The notes below the pieces were generated by a model. The model was not told the DNA's origin. It saw only the letters and a program-made list of their open reading frames with translations, and ran no database searches. From Methanomicrobiaceae archaeon (GTDB lineage Archaea; Halobacteriota; Methanomicrobia; Methanomicrobiales; Methanomicrobiaceae), in NCBI GenBank assembly GCA_016928355.1, contig JAFGKW010000046.1:1-64000 (forward strand): DNA of 64,000 nt. Reading direction: 5' to 3'. The position numbers were made by a program, and so were the translations under genes. This document shows, in pieces, positions 17,534 to 24,722 of this stretch (positions are counted from its first letter, which is position 1; every line of letters starts with the position of its first letter).

Positions 17534-18415
17534 TTAAGGTTTTAGGATGTTCTCAATCAGGTGATCATCGACATCCCTGCTCATGCCATGATTACTGCCG
17601 TTCAATGCTACGAACTCCTTCGGTTCTGCGGCAATCCCAAAGAGCTCTTCTCCCATACTGAATGGAAGTATCTCATCCCCCTTTGCATGAAGGATATAGA
17701 CAGGCCGGGGAGAGATCGATGCTACATATGTATCAGGGTTTACACTTTTGAAGAATCTCAGGGCTTCCCCGCTGTAATATCCCTCACCATCGCCGAAACC
17801 GGATGTAGAAACTCCGAAATAGCCTTCAAACCCGGGATCAGATCCAGCTGAGATTGCCGCATATCTTCCGCCGTTTGATGAGCCTGACACATATATAGGA
17901 ATGCCAGGATATTCCTCTGATAGTATGGCTCGTGCTTCAGATATGTCACGAGCGATCAGATAATATTGCGGCCACCTGCCGTCAAGGAAGAGCTCAAAGT
18001 CAGTTCCCAGATCCATGGCATAACCCCGCGTATGACCTCCGTTGCCACGGACATCAACTACAAGGAATGCAATTCCGTTCTCTGCATAATAATGTGAGCG
18101 GTTAAGGTGAGCTTCTGCCGGAACACCGGCACCAGGAACAAATATAATTCCTGCGACGGGATCGGGAGGAGATGAAAGGATCGCATATACATCCTCACCT
18201 GATACATCATCATGCATAACAAGATCCCAGGAAGAATAATTCTCGCCCGAATCGGCAAGGACCATCTCAAAAGGAATATCAGATACTTTATATGAAATAA
18301 TTCCGTCATCCGGGACAGAGTAATCTACAGACCCGCTACTCTCAGCACATCCCCCGGAGATTGCAAAAGCCGCAAGAGCAACAAGAGAGATAATAAAATA
18401 TCCTCTTACTGTCAC
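17534..18415 (-). CDS. Secreted alpha/beta-hydrolase lipoprotein (dienelactone hydrolase-like)
   Basis: Exported serine hydrolase of 293 residues. A signal peptide ends in ISGGCAES, a lipobox-like site that would make it a membrane-anchored lipoprotein. Catalytic features are the oxyanion region GIIFVPGAGVPAE, the nucleophile elbow YVSGSSNGGRYA (Ser in GSSNG), the acid in ILHAKGDEILPF, and the His in LNGSNHGMSRD. The GTG start directly follows the TAA of the upstream Nudix gene (TAAGTG), with GGTGAG in the end of that gene as ribosome site, so the pair is translationally coupled. The natural ester or lactone substrate is unknown. Confidence 0.85.
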   Translation of the reverse strand: MTVRGYFIISLVALAAFAISGGCAESSGSVDYSVPDDGIISYKVSDIPFEMVLADSGENYSSWDLVMHDDVSGEDVYAILSSPPDPVAGIIFVPGAGVPAEAHLNRSHYYAENGIAFLVVDVRGNGGHTRGYAMDLGTDFELFLDGRWPQYYLIARDISEARAILSEEYPGIPIYVSGSSNGGRYAAISAGSDPGFEGYFGVSTSGFGDGEGYYSGEALRFFKSVNPDTYVASISPRPVYILHAKGDEILPFSMGEELFGIAAEPKEFVALNGSNHGMSRDVDDHLIENILKP

Positions 18416-18925
18416 TTACTCACCGAGACATTTGTAGACAAGGCAGATGGTCTTTGCATCGACGATACGACCATCGGCGATCATCTCCCGGACCTCGTCC
18501 TTCTTTACCTTTACGACCTCGATCAGTTCATCGAGATCGGACTTGAATTCATCCGACGGAGAAAGGCCTCTTGCCTCGTAAAGATAAATTACCTCGTTCG
18601 TGTAACCGGGGGTAGTATAGATATATCCCTTTTCAGTCAGTTCTTCAGCCCTGAATCCGATCTCTTCGATTAGTTCGCGGTGGGCAGTCTCAAGAGGCTT
18701 CTCGCCCTCATCGATAGTTCCTGCAGGAGCTTCATATATGTACTTCTCGATAGGATAGCGGTACTGCCTGATTAGATAGCAGAAATCATTCTCTACCGGC
18801 AGCATTGCAACGGCCCCGCCGGGTTTGACAACAATTCTCTCAAGAGTTATCCCGCCGGGGAGATCGATTTCCACCTGCTCGACCTTCATCCTTCCGCCAT
18901 CATATATATTGCTTATCTTCTTCAT
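18416..18925 (-). CDS. Nudix hydrolase (ADP-ribose pyrophosphatase-like)
   Basis: Cytosolic pyrophosphohydrolase of 169 residues. The Nudix box runs from GTIDEGEKPLETAHRELI to EEIGF, including the REL..EE.G core that binds divalent metal. It is preceded by YRYPIEKYIYEAPAG, the signature of ADP-ribose/NADH-type Nudix enzymes, and followed by YIYTTPGYTNEVIYLYEA, also typical of this subgroup. The start is supported by GATGATC 5 bases before ATG 18925. It is placed 21 bases after queC and is followed without gap by a secreted hydrolase. Co-transcription with preQ0 genes is likely, but a functional connection is not evident. Confidence 0.9.
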   Translation of the reverse strand: MKKISNIYDGGRMKVEQVEIDLPGGITLERIVVKPGGAVAMLPVENDFCYLIRQYRYPIEKYIYEAPAGTIDEGEKPLETAHRELIEEIGFRAEELTEKGYIYTTPGYTNEVIYLYEARGLSPSDEFKSDLDELIEVVKVKKDEVREMIADGRIVDAKTICLVYKCLGE

Positions 18926-18946
18926 CTTAGATCATCTCTGACATCA

Positions 18947-19618
18947 TTATTCATAATCTATAGGGTCGGGAATCCCGTTTGCTTTGAACGCCTCAAGCCT
19001 GTAGTAGCATGAATCACACGTCCCGCATGCAGGTCCGTTACTCCGGTAGCAGGACCATGTATACTCATATGGAACACCAAGCTCCATTCCTGTTCTTACG
19101 ATCTCCGTCTTGTTCATATTCACAAACGGAGTCATAAGCGTAATATTGGTCTCATCAGAGGTTCCGAGATCGATTACACGCTGGAACGCCTCGACGAATT
19201 CAGGCCTGCAGTCAGGATAACCCACATAATCGGAGGCCTGGACACCTATAAATATGGCCTCCGCCCCCCTTGCTTCGGCATAGCTTGTTGCTATAGAGAG
19301 GAGATTTGAATTCCTGAAAGGAACATATGTATTAGGGATCCCCCCCTGGACGGATTCATCATGATCATGCACCTCCATCCCAGGATCGGTAAGAGAGCTT
19401 GCCCCGAATGCGAGCAGATGCGAGAGAGAGAACTCCGTAAACTCAGATGCATCAAGAAGAGAAGCTATCTTTTTCGCACATTCGGCTTCTTTCTCCTCGG
19501 TCCTCTGCCCGTAACGCGTATGAAGTACAAGGATTTCATATCCAAGATCTTTTGCAACATATGCAAGAGTCGTCGAATCCATTCCACCAGACAGAAGACA
19601 TACAGCCTTTTTCATCAA
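18947..19618 (-). CDS. queC: 7-cyano-7-deazaguanine (preQ0) synthase
   Basis: ATP-dependent enzyme converting 7-carboxy-7-deazaguanine to preQ0, the precursor of archaeosine at position 15 of archaeal tRNAs. The PP-loop motif is [13 protein letters not shown], and the zinc site is formed by [18 protein letters not shown] near the C-terminus. The middle contains [18 protein letters not shown], typical of the family. Length of 223 residues is normal. It follows queE by 18 bases and queD by one gene, so the whole preQ0 route after GTP cyclohydrolase is present as one operon. A tRNA-guanine transglycosylase and the archaeosine-forming enzyme must be elsewhere. Confidence 0.95.
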   Translation of the reverse strand: MMKKAVCLLSGGMDSTTLAYVAKDLGYEILVLHTRYGQRTEEKEAECAKKIASLLDASEFTEFSLSHLLAFGASSLTDPGMEVHDHDESVQGGIPNTYVPFRNSNLLSIATSYAEARGAEAIFIGVQASDYVGYPDCRPEFVEAFQRVIDLGTSDETNITLMTPFVNMNKTEIVRTGMELGVPYEYTWSCYRSNGPACGTCDSCYYRLEAFKANGIPDPIDYE

Positions 19619-19636
19619 ATCAACCTCATTTTAATC

Positions 19637-20251
19637 CTATTCAACACCGAGTATCTTATGAAGCTGCACCTGAAATCTGACCGGTTTTTTTAGCTTCATT
19701 ATATAATCCGCAGCAGCCTGAAAGTCACTTCCCCATACCGGAGATACGAAGATCTCAGCAGGGGTGGAGATCTCATCCAGAATCCCTGCCATATATTCAA
19801 GATCGTCTGTCCCTCCTACTACGAATTTAAGCGAATCAATAGACCTCAGTTTTTTTACAAGTGATATATTACCCTCTTCACCCGAAGACGGACATTTAAT
19901 ATCAAGACATATTGAAGAATATTTCATCGCAGGTGCCGGATCGATTGTCCCATTAGATTCTATCTCCGTAATATATCCGTTCTCATGCAGGTCTTTTAAA
20001 AGTTGGATCAATTCGTCCTGCTGCAGCAGAGGTTCACCCCCCGTAATGCACACATGAGACAAGCCATATTTCTTTATCTGTCCAAAAATCTCATCGCAGG
20101 CCATCTCTTCACCCATATTACCGCTTTGGGTATCAGGGGTGTCGCACCACCTGCAGCGGAGGTTGCAGCCGGAAAGACGAATGAAAGTCGATGGGATTCC
20201 CTGAAACGGCCCTTCACCCTGCAAACTTGGAAAAATCTTAAAGACCTTCAT
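19637..20251 (-). CDS. queE: 7-carboxy-7-deazaguanine synthase
   Basis: Radical SAM enzyme that contracts 6-carboxytetrahydropterin to 7-carboxy-7-deazaguanine. The N-terminus has the family hallmark FPSLQGEGPFQGIPSTFIRL, followed by the cluster motif CNLRCRWCDTPDT (CxxxCxxC) and the SAM-binding GGEPLLQQ. At 204 residues it is a short-type QueE, as usual in archaea. It lies between queD (18 bases upstream) and queC (18 bases downstream) on the same strand. Together they supply preQ0 for archaeosine in tRNA. Confidence 0.95.
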   Translation of the reverse strand: MKVFKIFPSLQGEGPFQGIPSTFIRLSGCNLRCRWCDTPDTQSGNMGEEMACDEIFGQIKKYGLSHVCITGGEPLLQQDELIQLLKDLHENGYITEIESNGTIDPAPAMKYSSICLDIKCPSSGEEGNISLVKKLRSIDSLKFVVGGTDDLEYMAGILDEISTPAEIFVSPVWGSDFQAAADYIMKLKKPVRFQVQLHKILGVE

Positions 20252-20269
20252 CTGCCCGCCTGTATTTGA

Positions 20270-20674
20270 TTACGGAGTCCATTCAGCATAGCAAGATACA
20301 GACTCATATACCTTGCATTTTACGACCCTTGCGGAAAGTCCTTCCTCCCTGCATTTATCCTCAAGTTCGGATACGAGAATCTCTGCAAGAAGTTCGCTCG
20401 TCGGATCCCCGTCTGTCTTTATGACTTCCTGGAATTTCGAGATGCATTCGACCATGGGATCGTCCCTGTTCAGGATCACCTGGTGATCATACACATCCAC
20501 TACATTCTTTATCAGGTTATAATCGACAAGAATCCGGGTATCGCCAGGTACATCTCCCTCGATCCAGAACTCGACACGCCACTGGTGTCCGTGAAGACGC
20601 GAACATTTGCCCTCGTAATGCATCAGCCTGTGGCTCGCTTCGAAATAGGTCTCTTTATATATTTTCATTGACAT
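20270..20674 (-). CDS. queD: 6-carboxytetrahydropterin synthase (QueD/PTPS family)
   Basis: Small T-fold enzyme (134 residues) that converts dihydroneopterin triphosphate to 6-carboxytetrahydropterin, the first committed step to preQ0. Zinc ligands are seen in ASHRLMHYEG (His 15) and RLHGHQW (His 28, 30), and the catalytic cysteine is Cys 24 in GKCSRLHGH. The C-terminal end of the family (CYAEWTP with preceding VKVYES-like strand) is present. It is the first gene of queD-queE-queC. Because archaeal PTPS homologues can also serve pterin synthesis, the gene neighbourhood is the main reason for the QueD call. A 5' gap of 400 bases separates it from the divergent rpsL operon. Confidence 0.92.
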   Translation of the reverse strand: MSMKIYKETYFEASHRLMHYEGKCSRLHGHQWRVEFWIEGDVPGDTRILVDYNLIKNVVDVYDHQVILNRDDPMVECISKFQEVIKTDGDPTSELLAEILVSELEDKCREEGLSARVVKCKVYESVSCYAEWTP

Positions 20675-21082
20675 TTAAGCTGGTCCTTATTCAGTATACT
20701 ATATTTTAGGTTGCAGATAATAGTAAACGTTGGGTCAGAGAATAATCTATAGAGAAAAGGGAGATAATCAAGATACAATCCTACCTGCGACAATATTGGG
20801 ATCTTTCCGGATTGTGCACCGCGCATATGCATACAGATCAGGAATAATACTTTTAATAGAGTTCAGGACTAAATAAGTGAAGAGATCTGATATCAGGTGG
20901 CAGCGGCGGAGAGGACAGCGGATCGGTATCTATCCGTTTTCCGACAAATTGCGTGAAAAATGCCTCGCTTTCACGTAATCTGGGGAATTTACTCGATAGC
21001 CATATCATATCAATTTCACGCGCTTACAGCGCACAAACAAGAGGCAGCCCTAGTGAAATAGATCACATAGAGGTGAATAAAT
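20675..21082 (+). promoter_or_regulatory. Divergent promoter region and long structured leader of the rpsL operon
   Basis: This 408-base gap separates queD (minus) from rpsL (plus). A TATA-like TTTTAATA at about 20850 would give a start near 20880 and thus a leader of about 200 bases. In it are alternative stems: CGTGAAA (20952-20958) with TTTCACG (20969-20975), or GCGTGAAA (20951-20958) with TTTCACGC (21014-21021). Next come GCGC-TTACA-GCGC (21020-21032), and TCAC (21063-21066), which can pair either with GTGA (21053-21056) or with GGTGA (21072-21076), the ribosome binding site. No reading frame or RNA gene that I recognise lies here. Confidence 0.5.
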
Positions 21083-21511
21083 TTGGGTAATGGAAAATTT
21101 GCAGCAAGAAAGTGTAAACGCGATTCAAAGAACAACAGATGGCGTGACACAAACTATTCAAGAAAACAGCTCGGTCTCGATATAAAGTCAGACCCGCTGG
21201 AGGGAGCACCACAGGGTCGCGGTATCGTCCTTGAGAAGGTCGGAGTAGAGGCAAAACAGCCGAACTCTGCTATCAGGAAGTGTGTCCGTGTACAGCTTAT
21301 CAAAAACGGCCGCCAGGTCACCGCTTTTGCGGTAGGCGACGGTGCCATCAACTTCATCGATGAACACGATGAGGTCACAATCGAAGGCATCGGTGGACGT
21401 CTCGGCCGTTCAAAGGGAGATATTCCCGGTGTCCGCTACCAGGTGACCGAGGTCAACAATGTTTCTCTCCGTGAAATGGTTATCGGAAAGAAGGAGAAAC
21501 CACGCAGGTGA
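21083..21511 (+). CDS. rpsL: 30S ribosomal protein uS12
   Basis: Protein of the decoding centre in the small subunit, 142 residues as in other archaea. Conserved segments include [38 protein letters not shown] and [10 protein letters not shown], the last being part of the region facing the decoding site. The start is TTG 21083, placed 6 bases after GAGGTGA. It is the first gene of the archaeal streptomycin-type operon rpsL-rpsG-fusA. Upstream rpoH/rpoB genes are not adjacent here; instead a long leader precedes the gene. Growth-rate regulation at that leader is possible but not shown. Confidence 0.97.
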   Translation: MGNGKFAARKCKRDSKNNRWRDTNYSRKQLGLDIKSDPLEGAPQGRGIVLEKVGVEAKQPNSAIRKCVRVQLIKNGRQVTAFAVGDGAINFIDEHDEVTIEGIGGRLGRSKGDIPGVRYQVTEVNNVSLREMVIGKKEKPRR

Positions 21512-21515
21512 TCTC

Positions 21516-22145
21516 ATGAGCGCAGAAGAAATGATTGAAGAAAACATGGAAGAACAGGTCCAGCCTGAAAAGAAAGAAGGTCAGAATTACCTTCTATTCA
21601 ACAAGTGGGATCTTTCAGAAGTCCAGATCAATGATCCAGGCCTTGTCCGTTACGTGAGCATCGATTCAGCAATCGTCCCACACTGCAGTGGAAGGATGCA
21701 GGGACAGCAGTTCCTCAAATCTGATATGTTCATTGTAGAGCGCCTTATCAACAGGCTCATGCAGACAGAGGCCAACACGGGCAAAAAAGAGCTTACAACA
21801 CGTATCGTCAAGGATGCCTTTGACATCATTAATCAGAAGACAAAGAAGAATCCAGTTCAGGTTCTGATTGATGCCATTGCAAATGCAGGACCCCGTGAAG
21901 AGACTGTCCGTCTCAAGTATGGTGGTATCAATGTACCAAAGTCAGTTGATACCGCACCGCAGCGCAGGATTGACACTGCCCTTCTGTTCATTGCACGGGG
22001 CGTAAAGCAGGCAAGCTCAAAGAAGAAAAAGGCTGTTGCTGCATGTCTCGCTGATGAACTAATCGCCGCTGCCGACGGAGATGCACGCAGTTTTGCAGTC
22101 TCCAAGAAGGAAGAACGCGAGCGTGTTGCAAAGTCTGCACGCTAA
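21516..22145 (+). CDS. rpsG: 30S ribosomal protein uS7
   Basis: Small-subunit head protein that nucleates assembly of the 3' domain of 16S rRNA. The open frame extends into rpsL, but GGTGATC overlapping the rpsL stop lies 3 bases before ATG 21516, giving a 209-residue protein beginning MSAEEMIEE, the usual archaeal form with an acidic N-terminal extension. Conserved blocks are [39 protein letters not shown] and [14 protein letters not shown]. It lies 4 bases after rpsL and 31 bases before fusA. In bacteria S7 represses its own operon by binding the mRNA; whether that holds here is unknown. Confidence 0.97.
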   Translation: MSAEEMIEENMEEQVQPEKKEGQNYLLFNKWDLSEVQINDPGLVRYVSIDSAIVPHCSGRMQGQQFLKSDMFIVERLINRLMQTEANTGKKELTTRIVKDAFDIINQKTKKNPVQVLIDAIANAGPREETVRLKYGGINVPKSVDTAPQRRIDTALLFIARGVKQASSKKKKAVAACLADELIAAADGDARSFAVSKKEERERVAKSAR

Positions 22146-22176
22146 ACCAATATCTCTTTTTTAAGGTGAAACCAGA

Positions 22177-24372
22177 ATGACCAGACGAAAAAAGATGGTA
22201 GAAAAAGTAACGACACTGATGGACCAGCCAGAGCGCATCAGAAACATCGGTATCGTTGCACATATTGATCACGGTAAAACAACCCTCTCCGACAACCTGC
22301 TTGCAGGGGCCGGAATGATCAGTGAAGAGATCGCCGGAAAAGCCTGCTGGATGGACTCTGACGAGGAAGAACAGGCAAGGGGAATTACAATCGACTCCTC
22401 AAACGTCTCGATGGTGCACACATACGGGGACAAAGAGTATCTCATCAACATGATCGATACCCCAGGTCACGTCGACTTCGGAGGAGATGTTACAAGGGCA
22501 ATGCGTGCAGTAGACGGTGCAGTTGTCCTCGTCGATGCTGTAGAAGGTACAATGCCCCAGACAGAAACAGTTCTTCGCCAGGCCCTCAAAGAGGGTGTAA
22601 AGCCTGTTCTCTTCATCAACAAGGTTGACCGTTTAATCAACGAACTCAAAGTCGACGAGATGGAGATGCAGATTCGCCTCGGCAAGGTAATCGACAAGGT
22701 AAACAAGCTCATCAAAGGAATGAATGAGGACGCATTCAAGGCCGGATGGAAGCTCGATGCCGCAGACGGAACCGTTGCATTCGGATCAGCTCTCTACAAC
22801 TGGGCGGTATCCATCCCCTTCATGAAGAAGAGCGGAGTTTCGTTCAAGGACGTATATGAGAAGTGTAAAGTCGAGGATATGAAGTGGCTCGGAAAGAACA
22901 GTCCTCTCTGCGATGTTGTTCTTGATATGGTTGTAAGAAACCTTCCCGACCCCCTTGACGCACAGAAACGCCGTGTTCCGATCATCTGGCAGCACGGAGA
23001 CCCTAACACAGCTGAGGGTAAATCCATGCTCGCCTGTGATCCAAACGGGGCTGCATGCCTGATGGTTACCGATATCTCATTTGACCAGCACGCAGGAGAG
23101 GTTGCAACAGGCCGTCTCTTCTCAGGAACGCTAAGACGCGGAACCGAATGTTACGTGATGGGAACCGCAAAGAAGGTAAACCGCCTTACACAGGTAGGCA
23201 TCTTCATGGGTGCGGAGAGAATCGAGGTTGAATCCCTTCCTGCAGGAAATATCGCCGCTGTCACAGGATTAAAGGATGCAATCGTCGGATCAACCGTTTC
23301 ATCCCTGATGGACATGACTCCGTTCGAGTCCCTCAAGCACTACTCAGAGCCTGTTATGACCGTCGCAGTAGAGGCAAAGAACATGAAGGACCTTCCAAAA
23401 CTGGTCACTGTTCTCCGCCAGGTCGCAAAAGAGGACCCGACAGTTCAGGTTACAATCAATGAGGAGACCGGAGAGCACCTGATCTCAGGAATGGGTGAAC
23501 TTCACCTTGAGATCATCACCGGACGTATTGCACGTGACAAGAAGGTGGAGATTGTTACATCGCCTCCGATTGTCGTATACCGTGAAACTATCACAGGCAC
23601 TGCAGGACCGGTCGAAGGAAAATCACCGAACCGTCACAACAGGTTCTATATCGAACTCGAGCCCCTGTCCGATGAGGTCGTGCAGAAGCTCAAGGACGGA
23701 GACATCTCAATGGACCTCCCCGCAATTGAACGCCGTGACGCCCTTGTAGAGGCAGGATTCGATAAAGACGAGGCAAAGAGCCTTAAGGCCATCGAGGGAA
23801 CAAACATGTTCCTCGACATGACAAAGGGTATCCAGTATCTGAATGAAACAATGGAACTTGTTCTCGACGGGTGGCGCGAGGCTCTTGCAGGAGGACCTCT
23901 TGCAGACGAGCAGGTCCAGAACGTCAAGATCCGCCTTGTCGATGTAAAGCTTCACGAGGATGCAATCCACCGTGGTCCGGCACAGGTCATACCCGCAGTC
24001 CGTGCGGCTGTAAAAGCAGGCCTTCTGATGGCAAACGACACACTCCTTGAACCGATGCAGAACCTCCAGATTACTGTCCCACAGGAACACATGGGATCTG
24101 CAACAGGGATGATCCAGGGACGCAGAGGACAGGTATACGATATGCAGTCCGAAGGCGACACAATTACTGTCATCGGAAAGGCACCCGTAGCCGAACTTTT
24201 CGGATTTGCAGGAGATGTCCGCTCAGCAACTGAAGGCCGTGCAATGTGGTCGACAGAATTTGCAGGGTTCGCAACCGTCCCTGGCGGAATGCTCAAGGAA
24301 ACGGTAGAGACAATCAGAAAGAGAAAAGGCCTGAAGGAACAGATACCCGAACCTTCAGACTATCTCGCATAA
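22177..24372 (+). CDS. fusA: Translation elongation factor EF-2
   Basis: GTPase that drives translocation on the ribosome; 731 residues, normal for archaeal EF-2. GTPase motifs are [10 protein letters not shown] (G1), [10 protein letters not shown] (G3) and FINKVDRL (G4). Domain IV contains the diphthamide loop [10 protein letters not shown]-type sequence, visible here as [16 protein letters not shown], whose His is modified to diphthamide. GGTGA lies 9 bases before ATG 22177; a second in-frame ATG occurs six codons later. It is the last gene of the rpsL-rpsG-fusA operon and ends at a TAATTTTTTTAA run that could act as terminator. The first copy of the dispersed structured element starts about 100 bases further on. 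Confidence 0.97.
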   Translation: MTRRKKMVEKVTTLMDQPERIRNIGIVAHIDHGKTTLSDNLLAGAGMISEEIAGKACWMDSDEEEQARGITIDSSNVSMVHTYGDKEYLINMIDTPGHVDFGGDVTRAMRAVDGAVVLVDAVEGTMPQTETVLRQALKEGVKPVLFINKVDRLINELKVDEMEMQIRLGKVIDKVNKLIKGMNEDAFKAGWKLDAADGTVAFGSALYNWAVSIPFMKKSGVSFKDVYEKCKVEDMKWLGKNSPLCDVVLDMVVRNLPDPLDAQKRRVPIIWQHGDPNTAEGKSMLACDPNGAACLMVTDISFDQHAGEVATGRLFSGTLRRGTECYVMGTAKKVNRLTQVGIFMGAERIEVESLPAGNIAAVTGLKDAIVGSTVSSLMDMTPFESLKHYSEPVMTVAVEAKNMKDLPKLVTVLRQVAKEDPTVQVTINEETGEHLISGMGELHLEIITGRIARDKKVEIVTSPPIVVYRETITGTAGPVEGKSPNRHNRFYIELEPLSDEVVQKLKDGDISMDLPAIERRDALVEAGFDKDEAKSLKAIEGTNMFLDMTKGIQYLNETMELVLDGWREALAGGPLADEQVQNVKIRLVDVKLHEDAIHRGPAQVIPAVRAAVKAGLLMANDTLLEPMQNLQITVPQEHMGSATGMIQGRRGQVYDMQSEGDTITVIGKAPVAELFGFAGDVRSATEGRAMWSTEFAGFATVPGGMLKETVETIRKRKGLKEQIPEPSDYLA

Positions 24373-24469
24373 TTTTTTTAAATCATACCCGAAAGATACT
24401 TTTTTTGTGAATTATTTTCAGGATAGTCAAAACTCTTCATAATTAGTTGCAACAATGTTAATCAGATAC

Positions 24470-24702
24470 AGGGAGGGAAAAAATCCCATCCCTATTACCC
24501 CTGACGATGAGAGGTTGTAACAGGGGATGGGCGAGCATCCCCTCTGCTCCAAAAAATATTGCTTAGTCTCTAACTGTTATCCCTTCCCGGTCGAGGCCAC
24601 CCGAACGGGTGGCGTCCAGACCGGGCTATCGTCATTGCGAAAGTTCGCGTAGCCTGCGAAGCGAACTGAGCACAGGACTGCCCTGAAAGGGGCTTATGCC
24701 CC
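24470..24702 (+). repeat. Dispersed structured element, copy A
   Basis: A GC-rich non-coding block of about 233 bases between fusA and a kinase gene that converge on it. It shares colinear blocks with 38062-38290 and 50145-50373: GCGAGCATCCCC, TGCTCC, a 37-base block at 24593-24629 differing by one base from 50277-50313, and the end GACTGCCC...GGGGC-TTAT-GCCCC. Predicted stems are GGGGATG/CATCCCC, CCCGGTC/GACCGGG enclosing CCACCC/GGGTGG, AGTTCGC/GCGAACT and GGGGC/GCCCC. No reading frame is conserved among copies. It may be a structured RNA or a mobile-element remnant. Confidence 0.8.
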
Positions 24703-24722
24703 ATGAAAAAAAAGCTTTCTCT

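Noticed and set aside
20880-21082. A known riboswitch class upstream of rpsL
   Set aside because: I could not match the stems to any riboswitch consensus I know; only alternative pairing is claimed.
24470-24702. rRNA fragment, SRP RNA or RNase P RNA for the GC-rich element
   Set aside because: None of the conserved cores of those RNAs that I know is present, and a single-copy RNA gene would not occur in three diverged copies.
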